Shown here: piece by piece, positions 24,945 to 34,685 of the stretch
Layout: each line of letters begins with the position of its first letter
How positions within the stretch are numbered: the stretch's first letter is position 1
Source: Microbacterium arborescens
GTDB taxonomy: Bacteria; Actinomycetota; Actinomycetes; Actinomycetales; Microbacteriaceae
Assembly (NCBI RefSeq): GCF_030369635.1
Contig: NZ_CP128474.1
Coordinates: 2,108,001-2,172,000, forward strand
DNA: 64,000 nt
Direction: 5' to 3'
Notes under the pieces: generated by a model
Told to the model about the DNA's origin: nothing
The model's input: the letters and a program-made list of their open reading frames with translations, nothing else
The model's database searches: none
Position numbers and translations under genes: made by a program

Positions 24945-25572
24945 ATCGCGCTCCCGCGTCGAGTGCCACGCGTATGGCGATCGCTACGAGGCCGGCGATA
25001 ACGAGTGGCAGCGGCCACTGTGGCAGTCCGATCACGAGGTCCGAGTATCGAGCTCCCAGAATTTCCGCCCTAGTGTCACTGTCGACCGGCCCTGCATTCG
25101 CCACCAGGTAGACATTCGATGCTGAACTCATCAGCCCAGCCGCGATTCCCCCCCACAAGAAAGTGAGAGACATCATGCGAAAGACACCCAGGTTTCGCTG
25201 CTCGAACGAACGACCAGCAGCGACCTGGCGGAGGACCGCCAAGAGCATCGCGGTGCCCGCGACGATCGTGGCTGCCTCGATCAACAGCGGCAGTGACGCG
25301 AACGCACGAAGGACGGGATCCGCATCCCGGAGATCACCCTGCTGTCCGGGCGCGAGGATTGCGACCTCAACACCGGGCAGCACCGTGAGCGGTAGGCCAC
25401 CATCGGCCCCCTGCCCGACGATGAGTGCGTGCCCCGCGACGATCACTGCCGCCTCGATAAGGAGCTTCAGCGACGCCAGCGCCGCCACAACCGCGATGGC
25501 AAATCTGATCCACATGACATCCCTGCGGGAAGGAGCTCCGACGACTGCAACCTGCTGATACTTCTTCACCAT
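24916..25572 (-). CDS. DUF2975 membrane protein
   Basis: 218-aa membrane protein of the DUF2975 family with four predicted helices (near residues 22-45, 90-115, 132-152 and 180-200) and the conserved GRSFEQRNLGVFRMM loop. AAGGGGG lies before the ATG. It shares an operon, with overlap, with the YozG-type regulator. The pair may form a membrane sensor that controls the regulator, but no ligand is known. GC content is lower here than in the flanking genes. Confidence 0.88.
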   Translation of the reverse strand: MVKKYQQVAVVGAPSRRDVMWIRFAIAVVAALASLKLLIEAAVIVAGHALIVGQGADGGLPLTVLPGVEVAILAPGQQGDLRDADPVLRAFASLPLLIEAATIVAGTAMLLAVLRQVAAGRSFEQRNLGVFRMMSLTFLWGGIAAGLMSSASNVYLVANAGPVDSDTRAEILGARYSDLVIGLPQWPLPLVIAGLVAIAIRVALDAGARYAEEADGVI

Positions 25573-25578
25573 GAGCCC

Positions 25579-25621
25579 CCTTGTTGCCGTTAATCGATGT
25601 TATCGAAAAACGGCAACAAGG
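25579..25621. promoter_or_regulatory. Nested dyad over the DUF2975/XRE promoter
   Basis: Perfect 13-bp arms CCTTGTTGCCGTT (25579-25591) and AACGGCAACAAGG (25609-25621) enclose a second dyad, TCGAT-GTT-ATCGA, in the 17-nt centre. The whole lies 7 bp upstream of the DUF2975 start on the minus strand and overlaps its Shine-Dalgarno region and possible -35/-10 elements (TTGTTG-17 bp-CGATTA). Probable operator for the XRE protein. Confidence 0.65.
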
Positions 25622-26002
25622 TCCAGGGTGACCTATCCGAAGAGCGCGGTGCGGCCAAGGCACGAGATGCGTATCGGCGGTATCGCATCCTCGGCAACCG
25701 AGCACCGCATACTCGAACTGATAATTGACTCATTCGGTTGACGCGGCGTCGAATTATCCCCAGACCCGCTCGGGCCAGCGCGGTACTTCGGGCGCGCCGA
25801 AGATTCGACATGCTGGCCGCACGTCGATGAGGTCCACTGCCCCCTCGTCACTCCGGTCTGAGGGCCGGGCATCCGACGAGCCTCATAGTCTGCCCATATA
25901 TCGCTCTGAGGTTCTCGCGCCGGCCGAAGCCATGCCTTGTCTCGCGGCCTATCTGTGCCGCTTTTCGCGATCGCCTTTGGCTCCCGGGCGGACGCAGTAC
26001 TC
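25622..26002. other. Intergenic, no gene found
   Basis: Both strands hold only short open frames without ribosome-binding sites or recognisable motifs. Base composition is lower in GC than the flanks. No tRNA, repeat or convincing terminator seen. It is the 3' side of the ABC-F gene and the upstream side of the DUF2975 operon. Confidence 0.5.
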
Positions 26003-27646
<1,644 letters not shown>

Positions 27647-27695
27647 CGGACGATTCTCCCATCTAGGCCGGCGACCTTAGGAGCGGGCTCTCATC

Positions 27696-27896
27696 TCACG
27701 GTCGCCGCTCTTCGCGGCTGATCGACCTGAGCACGAGGCCCTGGGAGACGGCCAGGAGGACCATCGCCACGACGGTGAACCACAGCCCCGGCGCCAAGAC
27801 ACCCGCGATGAGGAGAAGCGCAACGATCACGCCGTAGATGACACCGAACCAGAGTCCGACCCACGCCCACTTACGCCTGCTCTCGGTGCTTCTCAT
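27696..27896 (-). CDS. Small membrane protein, 66 aa
   Basis: Two hydrophobic helices (WVGLWFGVIYGVIVALLLIA and a second of similar length) with short charged ends; no family recognised. Start chosen at the ATG with GGAAGGGTG upstream; it overlaps the end of the 244-aa gene by 26 nt, suggesting the two are read from one message. Confidence 0.65.
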   Translation of the reverse strand: MRSTESRRKWAWVGLWFGVIYGVIVALLLIAGVLAPGLWFTVVAMVLLAVSQGLVLRSISREERRP

Positions 27897-28605
27897 CCGG
27901 ACACCCTTCCAGGCCGGTGAGGATCTGTCGAGCACCCGGTGTCGCTTCGCGACGGGTGGGCGTCTGGCTCTCGCCGAGCGCAGCGTCGCGTTCTGTGCGC
28001 CAGGTGACGAGGTACGGGTAGGCGGTGTTCACGTCGTGGGCGTGGCGAGCGGCACGGACCGCGGGCGCGAGCAGAGCCGCGTCGCTGCGCTGGTACGAGT
28101 GACCGAAGGGCAGGGGGAAGCGCGACCGGAAATGGTCCATCCACAGCAGCACGAGGTCGCCGTCGTGGGTGAGAACCCCGTTCGAGAACGATCCGCGCTC
28201 ATGGCGGACGATGTCCCAGCCGCCGCCCTCGCGGGGAACCGCGGAGAAGTCGGGATCACCCATCCACCGCCACGCGTCTCGGTGGCGGACGGGCGCGCCG
28301 CTACGGCCGGCGAGTGCTTCGGCGAGGGCGTCGGGAGTCCAGGGCGCGGGGAAGAACGATGAGAGGCTCGCGGTCAGCGCGAGGGGGCTGAGAGGTCCGG
28401 CATCCGCGCTCCGACGCTCGGCGGCGAGAGCTTCGTTGAGAATGACCGTGTTCGTCGCGGGCGCTCCCGGATCGAGCATCGCGAGATACAGCTGCAGCAT
28501 GTCGAGGTACCGCCGGTGGTCGGCGGCCGTCGCGAACGGCGGAAGCGGGATGCCGGCGACCGCCGCACGCCCCGCGGGAACGTCGGCGTCGAGGAACTGT
28601 TCCAT
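27871..28605 (-). CDS. Hypothetical protein, 244 aa
   Basis: No domain recognised. The sequence is soluble, with a Trp-rich central part (RDAWRWMGDPDF, GGGWDIVRHERG, LVLLWMDHFRSRFPLPFG) and a C-terminal tail rich in Arg/Thr. Coding evidence: long clean frame with normal codon bias and a decayed second copy of its 3' half at about 31.3-31.5 kb, which shows it belongs to a duplicated segment together with the S4 gene that lies next to it. Confidence 0.7.
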   Translation of the reverse strand: MEQFLDADVPAGRAAVAGIPLPPFATAADHRRYLDMLQLYLAMLDPGAPATNTVILNEALAAERRSADAGPLSPLALTASLSSFFPAPWTPDALAEALAGRSGAPVRHRDAWRWMGDPDFSAVPREGGGWDIVRHERGSFSNGVLTHDGDLVLLWMDHFRSRFPLPFGHSYQRSDAALLAPAVRAARHAHDVNTAYPYLVTWRTERDAALGESQTPTRREATPGARQILTGLEGCPDEKHREQA

Positions 28606-28715
28606 GTCGACAGTTTGGCGCAGGTGGGCGTGAGGGCTGGCGAGGTGGGGCTCAGGTGCGCCCGTCCGAAAGACGGATACGAGTCGATAGCATCGGGGTC
28701 AATCGTGGAGGGCTC

Positions 28716-28907
28716 GTGAAGAAGCGCTGGACCATATGGTCGGTATCCGTACTGGCTCTGCTGACCCTGATCGTGGTTCTGGGAAACGTGCTCCCTCCTG
28801 ACTCCCCCGTCGTGACTTTCGTCACCTTCGCGACCATCGCCTTTTCGAGCGGTGGGCTGTACTGGCTCCATCGGAAACGGCGCGAAAAGGACCGCCGCCG
28901 AAACTGA
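28716..28907 (+). CDS. Small membrane protein, 63 aa
   Basis: Two hydrophobic segments (WSVSVLALLTLIVVLGNVL and FVTFATIAFSSGGLYWL) ending in a strongly basic tail (HRKRREKDRRRN). The GTG start has GGAGG 4 nt upstream. No family recognised. Confidence 0.6.
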   Translation: MKKRWTIWSVSVLALLTLIVVLGNVLPPDSPVVTFVTFATIAFSSGGLYWLHRKRREKDRRRN

Positions 28908-28978
28908 TGTCCGCGCCCAGTGAGTTCCGCAGCCCCGGTTTCGTCGCTGGAACCGTCGCGGTCGTTGCCGTCATTGCT

Positions 28979-29226
28979 GGCGCTACGGGCGGACGCGAGC
29001 CCCGCGGCCGTCGAAGACGACGACGTCGTCGCGCTGCAGCTGACGTCCGCGGCGTCGGTCGACCTCTCCGTTGACCGTGACGAAGCCATCGATGATGACC
29101 TCCTTCACATCGCCGCCCGAGTCGAGCAGGCCAGCGAACTTCATGAACTGGCCGAGGCGGATGCCGTCGCTCCCGATCGAGACGTCGATGATCCGGAGAG
29201 TTTCAGCCATGCCGAAATGCTAACCG
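28979..29226. repeat. Segmental duplication, copy 1 (S4 gene)
   Basis: About 248 bp that recurs at 31539-31786 in the same orientation, offset exactly 2560 bp, with only scattered differences. It spans the whole S4 gene plus a few flanking bases. Confidence 0.9.
28983..29210 (-). CDS. S4 RNA-binding domain protein, copy 1
   Basis: 75-aa protein consisting of a single S4 domain (IRLGQFMKFAGLLDSGGDVK, then DGFVTVNGEVDRRRGRQLQRDDVV), the YbcJ/YaaA-like type that binds structured RNA, often rRNA. It is identical to a second gene 2.56 kb away except at two residues (Val/Ala at 38 and Arg/His at 60). No clear Shine-Dalgarno. Probably a ribosome-associated factor. Confidence 0.9.
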   Translation of the reverse strand: MAETLRIIDVSIGSDGIRLGQFMKFAGLLDSGGDVKEVIIDGFVTVNGEVDRRRGRQLQRDDVVVFDGRGARVRP

Positions 29227-29842
29227 GAGGCGGGAATGCGCCGGCGAGCACTGCGCAGCGGTCCAAGCTGCCTGCCGCCACGGCTGACGTGCGATCGCTC
29301 GGGTTGGCGGCGATCCTGCCGGGGCGTTTTGGGGCCGCTCCGTGCAAGACCGCCGCCGGTACGGGGTCTGCTGGATCTGCACACCGTACGTGAAAACCCG
29401 TGCGCCCGATACCCTCTTTTCGCTGGACGCCAGTTGCCGAGAACAAGCAGCTGAGACCGTCTGTTTCGCGTGCACTCGTTTCAACACGGGGTTGTGGTCG
29501 CAGGCGGCGACGAGTACGGTCATCCCAGGTTGCCCCAGACCCCGGCCGACCCCGTCGACACTGAACGAGCGGACGCACGGGACTGGAGCGATTTTGGGGA
29601 TCGAAGAGCACCGTTCCCCGCAGCGTGTCGACAGTGTTGGCCGGGGCGGGGCAACTGGGAGGCCGGCTCAGAGACGCTTACACAGGGTCGGCCGAGAAGA
29701 GCAACCCATTCGATCGTTCTGTGATCCGGTCGCTGAGATGCATGAGGGCCTTGCGGGGCGATGAGCGTTCCGGCTGTTATGTTGAGCACACGACACCAGG
29801 ACCTAGCGCCTAGTTTTGCGACAAGGACGGTAGGAGGGATCC
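29227..29842. other. 600-bp lower-GC intergenic region, no gene found
   Basis: Several short open frames on both strands, none with a start signal, domain or sustained codon bias. The last 40 nt are the promoter side of the GAF-ANTAR gene (a TATGTT hexamer near 29774 and GGAGGG before the ATG). The stretch looks like eroded coding sequence, but no parent gene was recognised. Confidence 0.45.
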
Positions 29843-30544
29843 ATGGGCACGTCCCTCCCGGGCGACGACCGACATGCGTTCGCTGAGGCCCTCACGCGCT
29901 TGGTCACCGCCGACACGGCCGACAACCTGTGCGATCCGTTCGTCACAGCGACGGGAGTGACCGGCGCTGCGATCTCTACCCTGGGAAAACCGCTCGGAAG
30001 CCAGACAGTGTGCGCGAGCAGCAGCATCGCTGCTCGCATCGACGAGATTCAAATCGACCTGGGAGAAGGGCCGTGCTGGGACGCGGTGCGGACACGCCGA
30101 CCGATCCTCGAGAACGATCTGCAACGCAGCTCCAGCGGTTGGCCGGCGACGATGACTTCCTTACGAGCGCTTCACATCGGCTCGTTATACGCGTTTCCAC
30201 TGTTCGTCGGTCAGCTGAATGTCGGGGCCGTCGACCTGTACAACGAGGAACCGGGCCGACTGCCGTCGCAAACCGTCCAAGACGTGAAGGTACTCGCCGA
30301 GGTCGCGTCACGACACCTGTTGAGGCGGGCACTCGAGAACCTCGACCGTGTCGAGGACGGCATCCTCGACGGCCCCCATTCCCGACGTGAAGTGCATCAA
30401 GCAACCGGTATGGTCGCTGCGCAGCTATCGATCGGGGTTGATGACGCGCTCCTCGTTCTTCGGGGTCGTGCGTTTTCCAGCGGCCGCACCTTGAGCGAGG
30501 TATCGTCCGACGTCGTCGAGCGACGGCTCACCTTCGACGCCTGA
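29843..30544 (+). CDS. GAF-ANTAR RNA-binding antiterminator-type regulator 1
   Basis: 233-aa cytoplasmic protein: GAF sensor domain (about 20-165; GLGEGPCWDAVRTRRP-like core IDLGEGPCWDAV and SLYAFPLFVGQLNVGAVDLY) followed by an ANTAR domain (about 170-228; HQATGMVAAQLSIGVDDALLVLRGRAFSSGRTLSEV). ANTAR domains bind paired hexaloop hairpins in RNA and prevent termination. GGAGGG lies 6 nt before the ATG. It is followed 22 nt later by a second GAF-ANTAR gene, so both may share a message although the second also has its own -10. Confidence 0.92.
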   Translation: MGTSLPGDDRHAFAEALTRLVTADTADNLCDPFVTATGVTGAAISTLGKPLGSQTVCASSSIAARIDEIQIDLGEGPCWDAVRTRRPILENDLQRSSSGWPATMTSLRALHIGSLYAFPLFVGQLNVGAVDLYNEEPGRLPSQTVQDVKVLAEVASRHLLRRALENLDRVEDGILDGPHSRREVHQATGMVAAQLSIGVDDALLVLRGRAFSSGRTLSEVSSDVVERRLTFDA

Positions 30545-30566
30545 CGTCCGCGTCCTAGACTGAACT

Positions 30567-31274
30567 ATGAGCACTCGCGAAGATCAGCTCTTGCAGACGG
30601 TGGGAACGCTGGCTGACTCCCTCGTCGACGATTTCGATATCGTCGACCTCCTCCAATTGCTGGTAGACGAATGCACGAGGATCTTCGACGCCGCCGCCGC
30701 CGGGATTCTCCTGCTCAGCCCTGCCGGCGACCTCGAGGTCATCGTCTCCACGAGCGAGCGCAGCGAACTCGTCGGGCTCATGCAGGTCGAGGCCGGTGAG
30801 GGGCCCTGCGTCGAAGCGGTGGCCACAGGGCAAGTTGTCTCGGTAGAGGATCTCCGTGAGGTCGGCGGCCGTTGGCCGAAGTTCGCCGACGATGCTCGCA
30901 GATCGGGGTTCGCCTCTCTGCACGCCATCCCGATGCGATTGCGCAACTCGATCCTCGGCTCGTTGAATCTGTTCCGGGACCGCCCCGGCGTCCTGAACGA
31001 GCCTGACGCCGCTGCCGCGCGAACCCTCACCGATATCGCGACCATCAGCATCCTGCAACAGCGCATCGTCGAAGAGTCGCTCACCACGCAGAGCAAGCTG
31101 CAACATGCGCTGGATAGCCGCGTCGTCATCGAGCAGGCCAAGGGATACATCGCGCAGAGTCATGGCCTCGACATGGACGGCGCTTTCCGCCTCATCCGCG
31201 CCCACGCCAGATCGACGCAAACTCGCCTCAGCGTCGTCGCTGAAGCGATTATCAGCGGCAGCCTCCGCTTGTAG
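30567..31274 (+). CDS. GAF-ANTAR RNA-binding antiterminator-type regulator 2
   Basis: 235-aa protein with the same layout as the gene before it: GAF domain (ILLLSPAGDLEVIVSTSERS, VEAGEGPCVEAVATGQ, LHAIPMRLRNSILGSLNLF) and ANTAR domain (ALDSRVVIEQAKGYIAQSHGLD and FRLIRAHARSTQTRLSVVAEAI). The two proteins are clearly divergent, so this is not a recent tandem copy. TAGACT ends 5 nt before the ATG and there is no Shine-Dalgarno, which suggests a leaderless message. Confidence 0.92.
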   Translation: MSTREDQLLQTVGTLADSLVDDFDIVDLLQLLVDECTRIFDAAAAGILLLSPAGDLEVIVSTSERSELVGLMQVEAGEGPCVEAVATGQVVSVEDLREVGGRWPKFADDARRSGFASLHAIPMRLRNSILGSLNLFRDRPGVLNEPDAAAARTLTDIATISILQQRIVEESLTTQSKLQHALDSRVVIEQAKGYIAQSHGLDMDGAFRLIRAHARSTQTRLSVVAEAIISGSLRL

Positions 31275-31289
31275 ACCGCCCCACGACTC

Positions 31290-31470
31290 GGCCGCGGAGG
31301 CGAGCAGTGCCGCGTCGCTGCGCGCGCAGGCCCGGCCAGAGGGCAGCGCATGCCGCGACCGGACGTGGTCCATCACAAAAGGACGAGGTCGCCGTCGTGA
31401 GCGAGAACCCCGTTCGAGAACGATCCGCGCTCGTGGCGGACGGCGTCCCAGCCGCTGCCCGTGCGTGGCA
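31290..31470 (-). pseudogene. Decayed partial copy of the 244-aa hypothetical gene
   Basis: Aligns with about 28070-28225 of the intact gene: shared blocks include GCCGCGTCGCTGCG, ACGAGGTCGCCGTCGTG and CCCCGTTCGAGAACGATCCG. Small insertions and deletions (for example around 31373-31382) shift the frame and both ends are missing. It lies beside the second S4 gene just as the intact gene lies beside the first, so it is the remnant of the same duplication. Confidence 0.8.
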
Positions 31471-31538
31471 TCGAACCCGACCGTTACCGGGACGCTCCAG
31501 CCATGAGAGCGACTCGTGAGGGCGGTGTTGAGAGCCTC

Positions 31539-31786
31539 GGCGCTACGGACGAACCCGAGCCCCGCGTCCATCGAAGACGACAACGTCGTCGTGCTGCAGC
31601 TGACGTCCGCGGCGTCGGTCGACCTCGCCGTTGACCGTGACGAAGCCATCGATGATGGCCTCCTTCACGTCACCGCCCGAGTCGAGCAGGCCAGCGAACT
31701 TCATGAACTGACCGAGGCGGATGCCGTCGCTCCCGATCGAGACGTCGATGATCCGGAGAGTTTCAGCCATGCCGAAATGCTAGCCG
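31539..31786. repeat. Segmental duplication, copy 2 (S4 gene)
   Basis: Second copy of the 248-bp segment at 28979-29226. Similarity stops abruptly at both edges; the right edge is 4 nt before the stop codon of the LysM gene. Confidence 0.9.
31543..31770 (-). CDS. S4 RNA-binding domain protein, copy 2
   Basis: 75-aa single S4 domain, differing from the copy at 28.98 kb by Ala for Val at residue 38 and His for Arg at residue 60. Nucleotide changes between the copies are mostly silent, which suggests both have remained functional since duplication. Ends up 20 nt from the LysM gene. Confidence 0.9.
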   Translation of the reverse strand: MAETLRIIDVSIGSDGIRLGQFMKFAGLLDSGGDVKEAIIDGFVTVNGEVDRRRGRQLQHDDVVVFDGRGARVRP

Positions 31787-31790
31787 AGCG

Positions 31791-32342
31791 CTACGGCCGC
31801 AGGATCAGGATGTCGCCGGGCTGAATCTCCGGCGCGGGCATGAACTTGCCGTTGTAGGCCAGCACAGTGATGTAGTCGATGCACAGGCGATCCCCGATGC
31901 CGTATGCCGTGTCGCCGGACGCCACCGTGTACGTCGAGATCTCGCCCTCATCGTTCAGCCCGACCTCGCCAGATGCGTAGGTGGTCGGACCGAGGTCGGT
32001 GATCGTGCCACCCAGCCGCGCCGTGGGATTCCACGCATCGTAGGGATTGATCATCGCCCACGTCGGGCAGTCGCCCGGCCCCTTGGCACGGATACTGACT
32101 CCGCCGTCGATGTCCTGGTACCCGGCCACGCCGCCCTGGCCGTCCAGCGGTGTGCTGATCTCTGCCACGGCACCCGACGGTGGACTCTCCGACGACGACG
32201 GCGGGGCTGTCGGCCCACCGTTCGCCGCAGTTTGCGTGGTCACCGAACCGGCGAGCGATGAAATGACCGGCATAGCCAACGCGAAAAGACCGACGACCGC
32301 TAAACCGGCGGCGCCCAGCAGAATCCCTTCGCGCTTGTTCAT
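31791..32342 (-). CDS. Membrane-anchored LysM domain protein
   Basis: 183-aa protein: basic N-terminus and one membrane helix (ILLGAAGLAVVGLFALAMPV), a Ser/Pro/Thr-rich linker, a middle part with Trp (DCPTWAMINPYDAWNPTARL) and a C-terminal LysM (YTVASGDTAYGIGDRLCIDY, closing EIQPGDILILRP) that would bind peptidoglycan. The orientation puts LysM outside the membrane. ATG before NKREGI chosen; no Shine-Dalgarno is visible. Start uncertain by up to 24 codons. Confidence 0.82.
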   Translation of the reverse strand: MNKREGILLGAAGLAVVGLFALAMPVISSLAGSVTTQTAANGGPTAPPSSSESPPSGAVAEISTPLDGQGGVAGYQDIDGGVSIRAKGPGDCPTWAMINPYDAWNPTARLGGTITDLGPTTYASGEVGLNDEGEISTYTVASGDTAYGIGDRLCIDYITVLAYNGKFMPAPEIQPGDILILRP

Positions 32343-32425
32343 TGTTGAGGAGGCTATCGAACACTTCGCCTTCTCGCACCAACCCGAAAACGGCCTTCCG
32401 GTCTTTGATGCCAACAGGGAAAACG

Positions 32426-33334
32426 TCAGCCGATGACCTTCCCGCGCCGAAGCGCGCTAACCGTCAGCACGACTCCCGTAACCGCCTGGACTCCCCCGAT
32501 AGCAAGCCACGAGCTGACGGCATCCACTTCCGGCATCGCCGCCACGGCGATGTAGTTGCCGACGTGGAAGCCACCGTGCACGCCGACGGCAGCCCACAGC
32601 GACCCGGTCCACAGGAGGAGTCCGACGGCGAGCAGGGAGAAGCCGAGCGGAAGTGCGAGGTACAGCACGTGCTCCGCGATCGATTGCTGACCGCCTTGCG
32701 AGACCAGGTGGATGGCTGTGAAGACGAGCGTGGTGACGGTGATCGCCAAGACGGGGCGGTCACGCAGCCGCCAGAGCAGCCATCCGCGGAACAGCAGTTC
32801 CTCCGGCAGCGACTGCTGAATGAAGGCGAGCCCGAGGTAGTAGATGGTCAGCAGCGCACTGACGAGGACGACATCCTGTTCCCCGCCGGGAAGTTCGTCG
32901 GCTCGGACGGGGCCGACCGCCGGGAGCACTGCATAAACGATGACCACGGTGAGGGCGGAGACCCCGATGCCAAGAGCCAGCCACAGACCGGAGCCGCGTC
33001 GCCAGTTCCAGCCTGCGGCTCGCAGGGGTGCGCGCTCGACCGTGGTCATCCAGAGTCGCAGCACGAGTAGGACGAACCCGAGGACTGATAGCTGGACGAC
33101 CGCGGCCAGCGCGAACCCCCACGGGGAAGAACCGCCGAAGATCTCGGCCGCCCCCGGAATGAGAACCACGATGGCGGGAATCACCCCCGCGACGAGATTG
33201 CCCGCCATGAGGATCGCGACCGCGACGACTGCTCTCACCACGATGCCGAGCGGGCTGAGACCGAGTCGGGGAGGCTGCGGTGACTGAGCGGGGTCGCCCG
33301 AAGTAGTGGCGCTGGATGCCGATGAGGAGCTCAT
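32426..33334 (-). CDS. CPBP family intramembrane glutamic endopeptidase
   Basis: 302-aa membrane protein with about eight helices and the CPBP/Abi (CAAX-like) protease motifs: EELLFRGWLLWRLRD (EExxxR) near 180, a later FTAIHL and a third H-containing segment (GVHGGFHVGNYIA). The family cleaves prenylated or small membrane peptides, and many members protect against bacteriocins. Divergent from a two-component system whose regulator may control it. A TTAGCT hexamer ends 7 nt before the ATG. Confidence 0.9.
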   Translation of the reverse strand: MSSSSASSATTSGDPAQSPQPPRLGLSPLGIVVRAVVAVAILMAGNLVAGVIPAIVVLIPGAAEIFGGSSPWGFALAAVVQLSVLGFVLLVLRLWMTTVERAPLRAAGWNWRRGSGLWLALGIGVSALTVVIVYAVLPAVGPVRADELPGGEQDVVLVSALLTIYYLGLAFIQQSLPEELLFRGWLLWRLRDRPVLAITVTTLVFTAIHLVSQGGQQSIAEHVLYLALPLGFSLLAVGLLLWTGSLWAAVGVHGGFHVGNYIAVAAMPEVDAVSSWLAIGGVQAVTGVVLTVSALRRGKVIG

Positions 33335-33473
33335 GTCGCAAAGCTAAGAGCGGACCTCGGGCTGAGCATCGCCCTCGGGTCAGCGGTGCAGATTCCGGCG
33401 GTCACTGCTCGGCGGGCAAAAGTCGTGACTCGGGTCACCGCCATGACATGGTCCGCCTGCCTACGCTGAAGCC

Positions 33474-34685
33474 ATGGCGCGCATTCCGACTCTCCGTACC
33501 GGTCTGCTCGACATCGCCATGAGCCTGGGGCTGGCCGGTCCGGTTCTGATGGTGCTCTACTCCTACGACATCCGCCCCCTCTGGCTCACCGCGACGGTCA
33601 CGGTTCTGACGGCTATCGCCATTGCCCTCTGGATGCTGTGGCGTAGATCGGGCCAGCGTTCGCGTGTTGCGGCCGCTCTGTTCGCAGTCATCGCCGTCGT
33701 CGTGATGTCGTTCGGCAACGGCGCCCTCTACTACGGCATCATCTGGGCGGCTCTGCTGATGCTGGGCGTCACGTTCTCCGCGACGAGAGTGCTGTGGGGT
33801 TATGCGACCGCGCTCGTGATCATCGTCCTGACCCTGCATCTCACCAGCGGCAGCCCGGCAGAGTTCATGCTCGCGGAGGCCATTGGCACGGCAGTGCTGG
33901 CGGGGATCGCTGCGGCGGTCGCGGTCGTGCTGCGAGACAGTCTGCGTGTGAACGATGATCTGCAGGATGCCCTCGCGCAACTCGACGCGGCGCATGCCGA
34001 GTTGCAGCGACGGTACGCCGCCGATCGTGATCTGGTCCTCGCGCAGGAACGGGAGCGTACGGCTCGCGAACTGCACGACGACCTCGGCCATCGCCTCACT
34101 GCGGTCGGGCTCTCGCTGGACTACGCGAGCCGCGTCGCCGATCCGGCTGCAGCTCGCGATGAGGTCGTCCACGCCCGAGCGGTCGTCGGCGAGAGCCTGG
34201 AAGCGATGCGGCGGCTCGTCCGCGCGATGCACCCGATCGAGCTCGGAGAGCTCGGCGACATCGAAGCGTTCGGCACGCTGGCCGAGAGCTTCCGCGGCAC
34301 GGGGCTGACCGTCACGGTCGAGATCGACGGCGAGCGATCTCTGCCTCGGCAGCACGCGCTGCTTCTCCTCCGCTTCGTTCAGGAAGGTCTGACGAACGTC
34401 ATCCGACATGCGGATGCCGCGACGGCCAGCCTGCGCATTGAGGTCGGCCCCTCGTCGATCCAGGCGACGCTCGACGACGACGGCACTGCGTCCCAGGGTG
34501 GGACACCGCCGGCAGAAGGCTTCGGCCTGCGCTCGCTGCGTGCTCGGGCCGAGGAGCTGGGTGGCTCGCTGGCGGTTGAGGGAGGAGCGTCGGGTTTCCG
34601 CCTCTCGATGCTGCTGCCCGTCCGGGCGGCCGGCGAGACTGCGGGAGTCCCGGAAGATGCGAGCGTGCCGGCGGGAATCGCGTGA
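33474..34685 (+). CDS. Sensor histidine kinase, NarL/DesK type
   Basis: 403-aa membrane kinase: five or six hydrophobic segments in residues 10-155 without a large external loop, coiled coil, HisKA_3 with the phospho-accepting His in ERTARELHDDLGHRL (near 200) and a HATPase_c domain (QEGLTNVIRHADA, GFGLRSLRARAEEL). TACGCT ends 6 nt before the ATG, so probably leaderless. It overlaps the response-regulator gene by 4 nt. Such kinases sense the membrane itself, for example antibiotic or lipid stress. Confidence 0.93.
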   Translation: MARIPTLRTGLLDIAMSLGLAGPVLMVLYSYDIRPLWLTATVTVLTAIAIALWMLWRRSGQRSRVAAALFAVIAVVVMSFGNGALYYGIIWAALLMLGVTFSATRVLWGYATALVIIVLTLHLTSGSPAEFMLAEAIGTAVLAGIAAAVAVVLRDSLRVNDDLQDALAQLDAAHAELQRRYAADRDLVLAQERERTARELHDDLGHRLTAVGLSLDYASRVADPAAARDEVVHARAVVGESLEAMRRLVRAMHPIELGELGDIEAFGTLAESFRGTGLTVTVEIDGERSLPRQHALLLLRFVQEGLTNVIRHADAATASLRIEVGPSSIQATLDDDGTASQGGTPPAEGFGLRSLRARAEELGGSLAVEGGASGFRLSMLLPVRAAGETAGVPEDASVPAGIA

